Source: Thysanoteuthis rhombus (lineage: Eukaryota; Mollusca; Cephalopoda; Oegopsida; Thysanoteuthidae). Taken from it: a stretch of 64,000 nucleotides of DNA. Each line of letters begins with the position of its first letter. The first letter of the stretch is position 1. The position numbers and the translations under genes were made by a program. Positions 1 through 10,487 of the stretch are shown here, piece by piece. The DNA lies in the NCBI GenBank assembly GCA_963457665.1, contig OY735212.1:804397-868396 (forward strand). The letters run 5' to 3'. The notes beneath the pieces were generated by a model that ran no database searches, was not told the DNA's origin, and worked only from the letters and a program-made list of their open reading frames with translations.

Positions 1-830
1 TTTTTGTCCAAAAATTGTGTCAATAAAAAATGTCCATCAGTAGGATTGACTAAAGCTTGCCAAGCCGACAGAAAACATGCTCCTAATTTGGAAAGGGGCT
101 TGGTGATCTCAGTAAGGGGATTTTATAAACTCATGATTGACTAACTAGTCACTTTCGTAGTGCCGTATATATTATTTTACAATGGAAATAATATTGCTCT
201 CTTTTTAGTATGAGCAAAATCCAGTGAAAGACGTTCAATTGGACACGATACGCGGATGTGTCTCTCTGACAGTGTACCTAGAAACAGCTGAGCTTATTAT
301 CCACCTCATTAAATATATAACATTAAATTCAGTTAAATTATGAACAAATACGAAACGTGTACTGTCTGTTCTATGGTATCTGTAGATTTTCACCATAAGG
401 GACATTAAAGGGTACGCTGGGAAAAATAGTTGAGAGCCACTAGATTAATACTATTAACCGTTGTTTTAACTGACACAGGAACTCTACGTACTGCGTGTAA
501 ACAAACTGGAATTGATAAAACAAGTAAAGCTGATCAGGAGCTGCCGTTCGACCTGCGCTTGCTGTATCATTTGTCATTATTAACTAGTAAGTTATTTCCA
601 TTCTATATTCAAGCAGCATCAGACTGACATGGCAGTTACGCTGCTTACTTCTGGGTTAAACGTTTAAATCACGACAGGCTTCCATTAATTCTAGACATAT
701 GTATCCTTTAGCGCGATAAAAACAAACAAAAAAGTGACAACGGCTTTTGTATAATCCAACTTTTATATTTTTTCTGGTTCCAGGCTTTTTTTCTCGGTTG
801 AGAATCATATTCACCCAGAGATACCTAAAA
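1..830. other. AT-rich unique sequence, no gene seen
   Basis: Non-repetitive AT-rich DNA. The only open frame of note, at 430-627 (+, 65 codons), has no recognisable domain. A GGTTGAGAATCAT string near 796 resembles the right end of a hAT-type MITE but has no visible partner. Confidence 0.5.
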
Positions 831-940
831 CAGTGGTTGTTAACCTTTTTTGCTCCTTGCTTAACAATGACGACTCGAAAAATTTGATGTCCCCCTCACC
901 ATACTTTTTTACCTATTTTGACAGTTTGGAGACAGCTTTG
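831..940 (+). mobile_element. hAT-like element end (decayed)
   Basis: Begins CAGTGGTTGTTAACC followed by a T-rich run, which matches the usual CAGTGGTTCTCAACC terminal inverted repeat of hAT/Charlie-type transposons and their MITEs. I cannot find the opposite terminal repeat or an 8-bp target duplication, so only one end is called and the right boundary is arbitrary. Confidence 0.4.
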
Positions 941-1334
941 GTTGACGGTTTCTAAAAAAATATTCGGGAAAGAATCAATTATTGTAATCTCTTAGTTATC
1001 TAATAAATAGTGCCTTTACGATGGCTACGTCTCCAGTCGTCTCTGCTTAGGCTTCAGATTTCACATAAATACTCCCTCGTTTGCATTATGTGAAATGGAC
1101 GTGTCGTCTCTCACTCCACCCTACGCTATTTTACCTATAGATGCGAGAGATTTGGATTCATGTCTTTCCCAAGAGGCAATGTGATCACAAACCGTGTCAG
1201 CCTCAATTTGAACTCGTCTCACAGAGTCCATTCTGCGAGTTGTTCATCGCTTACTACCATAATTTTCTAAAAGAATGGCGAAAAATAATTTAGGTGAAAA
1301 TCTGAAGACGTTCTTTTGCTGGGGAATGGGGAAT

Positions 1335-1700
1335 CGTTTTAGAAAAGGAACCGGAAGAGGAAGAGGAGGATGGGAGGATAGATGGATAAACGAGAAAAGG
1401 GAAATGGGAACGACGAGAAAGAAAGAAAAAAGAAAAAAAGAAAGGAAGGAAAGGGAAAGGACAAGAAAGAAAGAAAAAAGGAATAAAGAAAAGAAAAGTG
1501 GAAGATAAAGGAAAAGAAAAAAGAAAGATAGGAAACGGAAAAAAACGAGAAAAAGGAAAAAAAAGAAAAAAAAGAGTGGGGATGAAGTCAAAGGAACGAA
1601 TAAAAGGAAGGGAGCAAAGAAAAAAGAAAGAAAAAGAAGGAGAGAGAGAGTGAGTGAGAGTGAGTAAGAGAGACAGAGAGAGACAGAGAGAGAAAAGATG
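1335..1700 (+). repeat. Polypurine tract (GA/GAAA-rich)
   Basis: Almost uninterrupted purines on the + strand over about 365 bp, grading from GAAAGAAA-type runs into (GAGA)n near 1640-1690. The 163-codon minus-strand frame (1244-1735) is the Phe/Leu/Ser-rich translation of the pyrimidine strand and is not a gene. Such mirror-like tracts can form triplex (H-DNA). Confidence 0.85.
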
Positions 1701-1896
1701 TAAATAAGAATCGTCAAATTGTTCTCAAAGGGCAAACCCTTGAAAAGTTAGACCACACAAGAAGAAGAAACAGTATGAGTTGAAATCAAATCTCGTTAAG
1801 ACGAGAATTGAATCTTTCCCACAGTTCTGAGTATGCATCAAAATCACTTCCGTTACGCATGCGCATATCATCTCAAAAGAGATTTAGTATTTATCA

Positions 1897-2330
1897 ATTC
1901 ATCATCATCATCATCACCATAAGTGACAGCAGCAGCAGCTTTTAGCGTCCGTCGTTGGACATAGACCATTTTCAAGATTCGCAACATCTTTCTACGGTGG
2001 GCGTCGCGGAGCTAATACTTTCTGAAATTGTTAAGTTCGTCCTGACATCTTATATTTTGCCAGCCAAAGTTTCTCATATAATCTCTTGGTATCCATGTTG
2101 TGAGTCATGATGTCCAGCAGTTGTCCCCCATCCTGCCATGGCCAGCACATTGTTATTGAGTTTTCTAATGGATTCTATGGTATCTCTGACGAGTTTTTCT
2201 CTAATGTACAATCTTGTAATTTCACTATGCAATATATTTTCTTACGTGTGACTCATATGTTTCTCAGCTTGATGGTCAATTTTTGGTTGGGTTCCATTAT
2301 TACAACAAACGTGTTGATGACAAAGACACA
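1897..2330 (-). mobile_element. RTE-like retrotransposon 3' end
   Basis: Read on the minus strand this is the 3' end of the recurring RTE-type family. The left edge has ATCATCATC and AGCAGCAGC triplets (the element tail), then the conserved stretch containing CGTCCGTCGTTGGACATAGA, then sequence antisense to the C-terminal part of the reverse transcriptase ORF (the region ending GRPKTRW-DDLDKFRK in better copies). The frame is broken throughout. It matches, in order, the copies at 50.8 and 56.9 kb. RTE elements characteristically end in short tandem repeats rather than poly(A), which agrees with the trinucleotide tail. Confidence 0.8.
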
Positions 2331-2342
2331 ATGATCAGAATC

Positions 2343-2400
2343 GAAAATGCAGAGCCGAAGAAAGTATACCACTACATCTACGTATAACTAGAGGGAAATA
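2343..2400 (+). mobile_element. Short RTE fragment in opposite orientation
   Basis: The string GAAGAAAGTATACCACTACA followed by TCTACGT closely matches the internal RTE segment at about 53914 (the K-V-x-H-Y-I-x-L-G region), but it lies on the + strand although both neighbouring RTE pieces are on the minus strand. It looks like an inverted 5' piece or a nested insertion. The match is about 40 bp, so the call is tentative. Confidence 0.5.
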
Positions 2401-2489
2401 GCGTTAACTTCCTGCAAACATCATGACAACGCTGTAAGTTTCAAATTGACTTTAACCATTCCAATCCATTCGGGTTCTTGAAGAAACAG

Positions 2490-2700
2490 GAACACTTAAA
2501 TCTGTAGAGAGCAATGATTAACCTTTGAAAGTGGTTGTAGCAATATCTGTCCATTTTGCAAGACTGCAGATCCGGAAAGTCTTCTTTTCAGTCTCTCCAG
2601 AGCACAACCCAAGGCAAAGTTATATGGAAGAGATGCAGTTGCCCATAATGCAATGGTTCTCTCTCTTTCCAATGGTGTTGTCCAGTTGAAGGACAAACAC
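2490..2700. other. Unrecognised block between RTE pieces
   Basis: This 210-bp block is less AT-rich than its surroundings. A minus-strand frame of 66 codons (2496-2696) crosses it and encodes no domain I know. It sits between an RTE 3' end and an RTE reverse-transcriptase fragment, so it may be a nested repeat or a diverged part of the same element. Confidence 0.3.
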
Positions 2701-3182
2701 TGTTAATGCTTAGCACCAGTGTCCTTGCAGGAGTTGCCAGGACGAGGCCAAAGACAGTATTTCATCTAGCATTTTGATGATTCAGTTGTTGAATAGGTCT
2801 GAGGATGCAGTTTAGTTGTCTTATTGGTCTGTAGTTGTCAAGATTTTCCTCGTTCCCTTTCTTTATATAATAGGATTGTTATTACAGCGCTCCATTCTTC
2901 TGGGACTTGACTCTGTTTGAGGCATAAGTTCAATAGAATGGCTAGTTTCCCAGTGATGACTTTACCAGCTTTTTGAATAGGTTGCTGGTAATGTTATCTG
3001 GTCCATGAGTCTTTCCTTTCTTGTTTGTTTGATGACTATCTTCACCTCCCATGGAGTAACATCTGGGAATTTTTCATACTGCTTACTCGTGGCTTGTGTG
3101 TCCTGTTCATTGCTTTGTGACCCTTATTTGTTTTTTGCAGAATTCTTGTGCCCATCTGACGATTCGCTTCCTATCTATTGCT
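2700..3182 (-). mobile_element. RTE-like reverse transcriptase fragment
   Basis: On the minus strand, pieces in different frames encode recognisable early RT-domain motifs. These are a linker like TPWEVKIVIK, then GPDNITSNLFKKL, then an xPEEWS-x-ITILLY-like stretch, and finally an NYRPI-like stretch, in the same order as the better copies at 32.7 and 53.2 kb. There are several frameshifts and stops, so it is a dead copy. Together with 1897-2330 it may be the remnant of one insertion disturbed by the intervening 2343-2700 material. The catalytic FADD box is not present in this piece. Confidence 0.7.
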
Positions 3183-3189
3183 AGGGCTC

Positions 3190-3232
3190 ATTTTCTTCGA
3201 GCACAATAATAACTACTGTGCTCGAAGAAAAT
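3190..3232. repeat. Perfect 16-bp hairpin
   Basis: ATTTTCTTCGAGCACA at 3190-3205 is exactly complementary in reverse to TGTGCTCGAAGAAAAT at 3217-3232, with an 11-nt loop. It lies at the upstream edge of the RTE fragment. It could be a template-switch product, a foldback remnant or a transcript hairpin. Confidence 0.9.
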
Positions 3233-6000
3233 TCTTGCATTATTTTCTGAGAATCTTTTTGATTGTTTATGGCACGTGATTGTTCACATTTTTGTCTGTG
3301 ATATTGATCAAGGGAGATAACTTTTAAATACTAATATTGGAGCAGTCTCCCTTGTTTATTAATCTATCTTTTTTACAAATTCGTAAAAATATCCTATCAA
3401 TTTCTGGTTGAAAATACACGTGATGCAGAGCGACATAATGTTTTAGGCATTTCACAAGTGTAGTGCAATGGGAATAAAAAATAAACCCTGACTGCAGGGG
3501 TAAACTGGTCAAATGATAATCCCTTTGTATTTGCAAGATTAAATTGATTCTTCTATACTTGAAATTTGATGTAAATATCATATTTTCACATTGTAGATTT
3601 AGCGGATTTAGAAGTATGGAAATGTAGGTCACAAAATTCAAGGAGCGAGACACATAGTCGAGGCTCAAGCCAGTTGAAGAATCCACTTTTAAAATACTGA
3701 ACCGCAACATACCACACAAGTGAATGTTTCTTCTTTGGACAATGAAGACGTTGACCGGCTTAAGTAGCTGATAACTCACCCGTTTTAGGATCACTTTAAT
3801 TCAATACTTTTTCTTTCAAGCTATTTAAAGGCCTCATTCTGATGAACAGAATCAGACTTTATACATCATCTTTATCTCCTTCTAAATAGATCCTTTCGGA
3901 AGCCATTCACCAACGAACCCATTATTCCCACTCGTGGAAACAATGCTGGAAGTCCTAAACTGTCAGCACTTTCATAATAGCCCAATTCTAAATTGTAAAA
4001 CAGTACATTAACAATGATCGGAAAATAATTGACTTACATGACATAAAATTGTAGATACTTTGGGACTGAATACATGTCCCCAAAAAGTTTTTTCAGCATT
4101 AATGTTCGACGACACATTGAAAACACAAAAGTGAAAAATTTACAAGATAGTATATATTTATATGTATGGCTGGATGGACTTGAAATGGAATGTCTCATTT
4201 TATTGATTTTATATTACTATCTACTGCTCTACCGATGCTGGAGATGTCAGACCCTTTCGCTTAAGATGAAGCTTTTTCACTTCGAAACGTTATCAGAATA
4301 ACAGTAAATAAACAACTCCATTTAGACAATACTCCCCAAATCTGTCTCAACAGTGCAGCTCTCTCTCTCTCTCTGTATATACATATGTGTGTGTGTGTGT
4401 GTGTGTGATGTAGGAAAGGGCGCTGTCTATCCGACAGTGAAAAAAAAAAAAGACAATTTCAAACCAAATGTAAATAAGAATATCAGTTATTCATATTCGT
4501 GGTGATATTTCGGTAGATGGCTTCGTTGGGATGAGAATGATGGAATGGTGGCTCCCAACTCCAGAGAAATAGGGAATGGAGATTCTTATCAATGTGATTG
4601 TGTGGGAAATGCGTATGTGTGAGTGTGTGTGTATGTATCTCTGTTTGAGGAGGCTATAGTATTTCCATTTTGCTGGATGTCACATTGAACATGCAACAAG
4701 ATGACGCATTTTAACATTTTATTCAAACGAACTTTAAATAATAAAACTGATAATGATAATGTCTGGGCTTTAAAGATGCTCAATTTTTTCATTTAACCGC
4801 ATTTGTTGAGTCTTGATATATGACTACGAAAATATGTTTTAATAGATTCATTTTATTCAACAAATAGTTTATCATGAATACAAGCCGTAACAACTTACAG
4901 AAAGAAAAATTAGGCTTTTAAATGGATACAAAAATTTTCCTCGAGTCCAGACATCTGAGATGATTTATTCTTCCAAAGCCCGGCCTAGACAGCTTTTAAT
5001 GTTGAAATTAAACATAGTTTGGAGATAGAATGTCGAAATTTAAAACAATATTGTGGTAGTGGGCGTTCTTCAAACATATTGTTTCTTTGGAGTTTTTATT
5101 GTATTTACGGCACGCTTCTCACCAATAATCTTTTCAAGTCGATTATTAAATATCATCTTGTTGAATTTCAACTCATGCGTCTCTGTTTTTTATTATTCCT
5201 TGAAAATTCTCTGGAAAACTTGTCCAATAAAAATAAGTTTGGGTCTCACTAATAATTCAATACGTTATTTTTAACGATATAGATATTGTGGATAGATGAC
5301 TAATCTATATAAATATGATTCAATATAAACACATATATATTTATGATTAGGATATATCTAAAAGAAAATTGAAATGTGATTGACATTGATGGCATTAGAA
5401 GACATTTTACCATGAGAAAATCCCGAAAAGTTTGCATATGATATACTTTGATGCGTATTGTGAGTAATTTTGTTGAATTTCATTGCTTCGTTATCTTATA
5501 TCTAAAATATAATTTCATTTTATCTGTGTGGACTTTTTTCTGTGAGTGCTTTCTCTCGTTTCGGCTTTTTCGTGTTTTTTCTGTCAGGGCGAAAGTAAAA
5601 AGCCCACACGTAAAAAAGCAGATGGGCTCTTCCCCGTGCGTATTAACGACTGTGGACTTTTTTACGTTGAATTTTCACGTTGGCGTGTATCATGTGAGCA
5701 TTTTTCATGGAAACTTTCTGTATACACACACACACACACCCTCACGCGCTTTTTGTATATATTTTCATATTTTATGATATATTTCTCTAGTACACATTAC
5801 AAAATATACAAATAGCCTAATAGGTACAAATAATATCTTTGTTTTTCAAGTGGATTATATTTGTTCATTTTCATATTATATTTGTCTTTCGGTTTAAGAG
5901 CAGCAACACGGATGTAAAGGAGATTTTTCAAAAGATTGTCGTGTAACAACTTCAAAAGTGGCTCACAGTTAGCATTACTTGGTCTTCTCTCTGTCTCTCT
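3233..6000. other. AT-rich unique sequence with minor microsatellites
   Basis: No gene is recognised. It holds short CT and TG runs near 4360-4410 and TG-rich DNA near 4610-4640. The longest non-repetitive frame of the window lies here (3324-3794, minus) and is listed separately. The remaining frames are short and unlike any family I know. Confidence 0.5.
3324..3794 (-). CDS. Hypothetical 156-codon ORF, doubtful
   Basis: This is an open frame of 156 codons with ordinary amino-acid mixture (it is not a microsatellite translation). It has hydrophobic and basic stretches, several Cys, and no motif, signal peptide or domain I can name. A frame this long can arise by chance in AT-rich DNA of this size. 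No splice sites, codon bias or neighbouring exons support it. It starts about 100 bp from a dead RTE fragment, so it might also be part of an unrecognised repeat. I list it only because it is the longest non-low-complexity frame in the window. Confidence 0.12.
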   Translation of the reverse strand: MILKRVSYQLLKPVNVFIVQRRNIHLCGMLRFSILKVDSSTGLSLDYVSRSLNFVTYISILLNPLNLQCENMIFTSNFKYRRINLILQIQRDYHLTSLPLQSGFIFYSHCTTLVKCLKHYVALHHVYFQPEIDRIFLRICKKDRLINKGDCSNISI

Positions 6001-6001
6001 C

Positions 6002-6101
<100 letters not shown>

Positions 6102-6159
6102 TGCATACATAACTTAAATGTACTTGAAGTAAGTTAATGTACAGAGACATCCAAGAAGT

Positions 6160-7650
6160 AAATAGAAATCAACATTTTTGCTTTGAAAACTTTTTTGAGC
6201 ATTTACAATATAAACGTTTAGAGCAAATTAATTAGATCCAACTATTAGCAAATCATTCTATTTAATATCTTGTTGGTTTTCTGTTTGTTACTTTAAGAGT
6301 AAAAAAACTCGTATTGACATAGAATTAATACGTTCTGAAATTTCAGTGTGAGCTATTTCAGACAATGCTTAGCAGAAGAGTTTCAGCAAATCTAAGGCGC
6401 TGCTTTTATACCCCTAACGCTGAGTTTTATCCGAAATTAGCCACACTTGTTCAATGAATTTCATGGCAGGAGACTGGCTTGGCCATGGAGGTCGTTTGAA
6501 GCAGTATATGAAAATTGAGCAAATTTTGATTTGCCAGAAAAAAAAAAGTTGCAGTGCCACCAACTTATCTGTCGACTCAATAACCCATTTGATCTTCCTA
6601 ATATTTGTTATGTTTAAAAATAAGGTTCTTCTTGGCTGTTCATCAGCAAATTTGATTTTTTTCTGTTTTTCTGAAGCTTTGAAAGGATTGTTTTCTACAT
6701 AAAGTAAGGGTTTCTATTTACTTCTTGTACCTTTCTCTCTTCCATTGTATAATCTATTAAATTTTTGTGCCTGGGCATGCATAAGAACTATTCATTACGA
6801 AAAGGTTCCGGGTAGGAGCAACATAATTGAGTATCAAATAGCAGTATTGTTTATCTGATTTCATTCGATAAAGTATTATAAATCATTATAATTAATTTTT
6901 ATGGCTACCTCTACCTTAATTTTTTAGCTGCTTGTTCGTTTTGATTTTAACTTGCTTGAATAAAAGTAACGATAAAACTTAAATTTTATGTTTGTTTTAA
7001 AATCAAGATACAAAAAAAACATCCATGTATAAAAATCCTTTGCTGACGTTAAGCCTGAAAGCTTCGATTGATTGAGTAATGGAAGCAATAGTAAATAAAT
7101 CCATGCATGGAAGAAATTTCGTCTTAATTCTACTAGTTGTTTTTTACCCTGATTTTTATCCATAGAAAATAACCACAAAACTGATATTCTCTCACAAATG
7201 CCCTCCACCCGAAAAAAAGTTGATAAGTCCGTGGAAAGGAAGTTTTATCTTAACTTTAACATATAAAAAAAGTAACTAAAAAATTAAGCTGAAAATGTAA
7301 AGTACTTATAGAAATTAAAAAAAATAATTTATAATACTCAATAGATAAAACTAAATGAAAAATATCTTTTGGGCATCCCAGTTATGTCGCCCAAGCCCGG
7401 AAATGATAAAACAGATTGCATTTTATCTCAATTTTATTATTTTTTAAATTTTTTTTATTTACTTTCAAAACAAAATAAACACACTATGCAGTGAAACGTA
7501 TATCTAGATCCACATCTCTGCGATATGCGCCATAAGGTTTTCGTGGGCAACTTGTCCGTCGCAGGAGAAAGATTTTAAAATAAAAATAGGGATTATTTTC
7601 GTGTATGACCGGCCTTAAAATTAAAAAAAAAAATGAATAACTTTTTACCT

Positions 7651-7655
<5 letters not shown>
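6160..7655. other. AT-rich sequence, nothing recognised
   Basis: About 1.5 kb with no transposon ends, RNA-like motifs or coding frames that I can support. Frames at 6454-6702 (+) and 6924-7208 (-) are short and unlike known proteins. Confidence 0.5.

Positions 7656-7658
<3 letters not shown>

Positions 7659-7740
<82 letters not shown>
7659..7740. repeat. Compound (TA)n(TG)n microsatellite
   Basis: About 23 TA units followed by about 18 TG units. This is the mirror arrangement of the (CA)n(TA)n arrays elsewhere in the window. Confidence 0.97.
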
Positions 7741-7743
<3 letters not shown>

Positions 7744-7916
7744 ATTCATCCATTTATGTATGTATTTATGCGTACGTGTGTATGCAGACATGCCCGCACG
7801 TGCGTTTGAGAGAGCGCACACGCATCATTCTCTTCCTTCATACACACACACCCATGCTCAGACATATGCACACATATATATGTATATGTTTTATAAACAT
7901 ACACATATCTATTCAG

Positions 7917-7918
7917 AA

Positions 7919-7964
<46 letters not shown>
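7917..7964. repeat. (GA)n microsatellite
   Basis: AG/GA dinucleotides with a single AAAG interruption. It follows a CA/TG-rich degenerate stretch (7740-7910). Confidence 0.95.
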
Positions 7965-7968
<4 letters not shown>

Positions 7969-7999
7969 AAAGAGCTTGTTAACCATAACCCTACCGCAA

Positions 8000-8880
8000 T
8001 CATACTATCAATATTTACTAACTTTGCTTAGTTTGACTCAAATCCATGGTAGTGAGGCACTGGTTGAGGTTCAAACTCGACTACTATATCATTCATCCCT
8101 TCACGACCGATGTCCATCTTAAATAGCCACGTATATTGGACTTGTTAATCTAGAAGGAGCATTTAGACACATTTATATTTCCATATTTCTAAAGATATAC
8201 CGTATATAAATATAGAAGTCGAATGCATGTATAAGTCGACATTCGAGTCATGAATAGTATGATTCTTTGAAGCCAAGAGTTGATCCTAGTTCAAAGCATT
8301 AAGTCAGAATTCCAAACGTTACAAAATTATCATTGATGACGCCCAATTTTCACAAAATTGCTTTTTAAAACTCGACCAATACATTGGTATATAAGGTAAA
8401 TCGCAGAATGATTATTTGCAAGTTGGTCTCCCATTATAGACCTGAGCCAGACAAGTTAACCTAAGAGAGTATCGAAGGATGCTCTACATAGATCAATATC
8501 TTGCAAACTAATCTCTTGACTTTAGTTATTATGACCTTGAGTCAGACTTGGTGATGACTGATATGAAAGTACACATTTTTTGACTGCAAGTTTAAAAAGC
8601 TTCAATTCAGATTCATTCACAATAAATGCAATAAGTATCCAATGAAACGTGTGAAAAACATTCATTTAAACATTTTTCATTCACTTTCAAAATTGAGAGA
8701 AATGGGAACAGAGACAGAAAAAAACTGAATTAAAAATATTGAAACAGAATTGAAACGCTGAAAAGTTTCGTCTAAAAATCAGAAATCTTTAGATTTCTCT
8801 GCGAAAAAATCTCGATTCAAAATTTTGTTTAATTTCTTGGTTTGAGCGTGCGTATGTGTTTTATAAAAATTCATTTGAAA
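8000..8880. other. Unique sequence, possible weak tandem pair
   Basis: No gene is seen. Between about 8410 and 8555 two segments about 95 bp apart share a TTGCAA...CTC...GACCT-GAG-CAGAC pattern, which suggests a decayed tandem duplication. Confidence 0.35.
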
Positions 8881-8929
8881 ATCTGTAGTTGCACAAAAAG
8901 TGAAAAGCAGTGTCGAGCTGTGTGTAAAA

Positions 8930-9415
8930 AGTGGCATATGGTACGGGCCTCACATTTTCAAAGGCCCCGCACTATTCAGTGATTCTGCATTTGCCGAATG
9001 GCCATCGTACAATACTTCAATTTTTTTGAATGGTTGGGAGTGTGAATTTAGTGATTTAAAAAAAAATATCAACTTTAATTGGGATTATTTATTCAAAGCA
9101 TATATATGTATATGTGTATGTGTGTATGTGTGTGTGTGTGTGTGTGCGTGACACATAAATACGAAGGTATTTTAAAACTGAAAGTCATAGCCGCAGCACA
9201 AAGATCAAAACGAATATATTTTTCTTGAAATGTCAGACGTATTTGTCGTATTATCTGGGTGTATGACAAATAAGAATTATTCATTACTTTGCAAGTTGAA
9301 AATATGTTTTAATGCTTATGAGTATTTTCTCAATTTAGAGCCCCTATATAACATATGCTACAGACCCTGCACGAACCTAATCCGACCCTGTGCAAAATCA
9401 TATGACTGTGTGAAA
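8930..9415 (+). repeat. Unrecognised repeat family A, copy 1
   Basis: This is one of three copies of an interspersed repeat about 400-600 bp long; the others are at 35830-36440 and 41730-42140, all in the same orientation. Shared landmarks in order are a GGCCCC-rich start, a CAGTGATTCTGCA-like block, a TTAATTGGGATTATT-like block, ACTGAAAGTCATAGCCGC followed by CACAAAGATCAAA, and TATAACATATGCTACAGACCC near the end. A TATG/TG microsatellite has expanded inside this copy (9105-9150). There is no coding potential. Confidence 0.7.
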
Positions 9416-9481
9416 ATCTGAAAAGTTTTTTAAAATCGCAGCTGATGCAAGCATGTGTGTACGTTTCATTTGTATGTGTAA

Positions 9482-9487
9482 GTGCGT

Positions 9488-9541
<54 letters not shown>
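9482..9541. repeat. (TA)n array
   Basis: About 27 TA units following a TGTGTAAGTGCGTG-type degenerate stretch. Confidence 0.95.
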
Positions 9542-9543
<2 letters not shown>

Positions 9544-9596
9544 GGTTGTTGATTTAAAAATTCTGTGTCGTGTAATGATTGGTAAAAAGCGATGGT

Positions 9597-9628
9597 GCAA
9601 TTGGAAGGAGGGAAAGAAAGATTGAATA

Positions 9629-9718
<90 letters not shown>

Positions 9719-9745
9719 TTTGGAGGGAGGGAAAGAAAGATTGAA
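9597..9745. repeat. (TA)n array between 30-bp direct repeats
   Basis: Two 30-bp segments (9597-9626 and 9716-9745), identical at 28 positions by eye and both ending GGGAAAGAAAGATTGAA, bracket an approximately 90-bp (TA)n array. This looks like a tandem duplication whose spacer expanded, or a target duplication around an AT-rich insertion. Confidence 0.9.
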
Positions 9746-9839
9746 GAATATCGAGTTTCTGCGGTTTTGGGAAAAATGGCATGATATCGTGAGAACCGAA
9801 ATGAAATTTAGGGGGAAATGTTTCACTGAGATTTCAGTC

Positions 9840-9912
9840 AAAGGATGAGGAAAAGGTAGAGGAGAGAAAAAAGAATTTCAATAGGGAGGAGGAGACTAAA
9901 AAAAAAAGGACC
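9840..9912 (+). repeat. Purine-rich tract
   Basis: About 70 bp of GA-rich DNA with little pyrimidine, directly before a family C repeat. Confidence 0.7.
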
Positions 9913-10085
9913 TGAAAGTCAGACCCTAGATGCGCTAATTCGATCTCAGGGATTGCGATAAAAAAAGCCCCTTCCTTTAGAAGCCTATTCCTTTCAAAGC
10001 TTCCTCTTTAAAAAGAACATTTCCTATAAATGCTCCTTCCTCAGAAGCCCATTCTTTTCAAAGCGGTGACTTATAAGCGCTAAAT
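9911..10085 (+). repeat. Unrecognised repeat family C, copy 1
   Basis: Begins CTGAAAGTCAGACCCTAGAT, continues GCGCTAATTCGATCTCAGGG (a pol III B-box-like segment), then has several degenerate AAGCCCCTTCCTTT-type units. The same order occurs at 32140-32275, and the first part occurs at 48305-48345. It may be a tRNA-like SINE head followed by a degenerate tandem tail. Confidence 0.55.
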
Positions 10086-10199
10086 GCGCAAAGAAGCAGC
10101 TATATCTGGCCCCAAAAGAGCTAGATCAGCAAATGTTGTCCCAATATATCAGCACGTCAGTCATGACGGTCATAGGTTCTAGAGATACTAGTGCATTTA

Positions 10200-10400
10200 A
10201 AAAGTGAAAAATATGTGAAGAAGAGGGTGGAGAAAGTGAACATTAGAGAAAAGAGAAAGTAGAGAGATGGATAGGAAGGAAACGAGAAAGAGGACGAAAA
10301 TGAAGGAGAGAAGAGAAGGGGGAGGTAGAGAGAGGAGCAAGGAAGAAAAAGGAGGTGGAGGAAGGAAGAGAAGAAGAAGGAGAGAAAGACCGAAGCAAAA
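10200..10400 (+). repeat. Polypurine tract
   Basis: About 200 bp of GA-rich + strand; overlapping frames on both strands are low complexity (Lys/Glu/Arg or Ser/Leu/Phe) and are not genes. Confidence 0.85.
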
Positions 10401-10487
10401 TATTCCCCATTTTGCGTATAGATTTGAAGATGACAAAAATACAACCACCTCCCGACTTCAGAACAGAATTAAAGGATGAAAGAAATA

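Noticed and set aside
1244..1735. 163-codon minus-strand frame
   Set aside because: Translation of a polypurine tract; hydrophobic low complexity mimics membrane segments.
2496..2696. 66-codon minus-strand frame as a gene
   Set aside because: It sits inside a composite retrotransposon locus, is short, and has no recognisable domain.
9330..9848. Overlapping Tyr-Ile-rich frames on both strands
   Set aside because: (TA)n translation in every frame.
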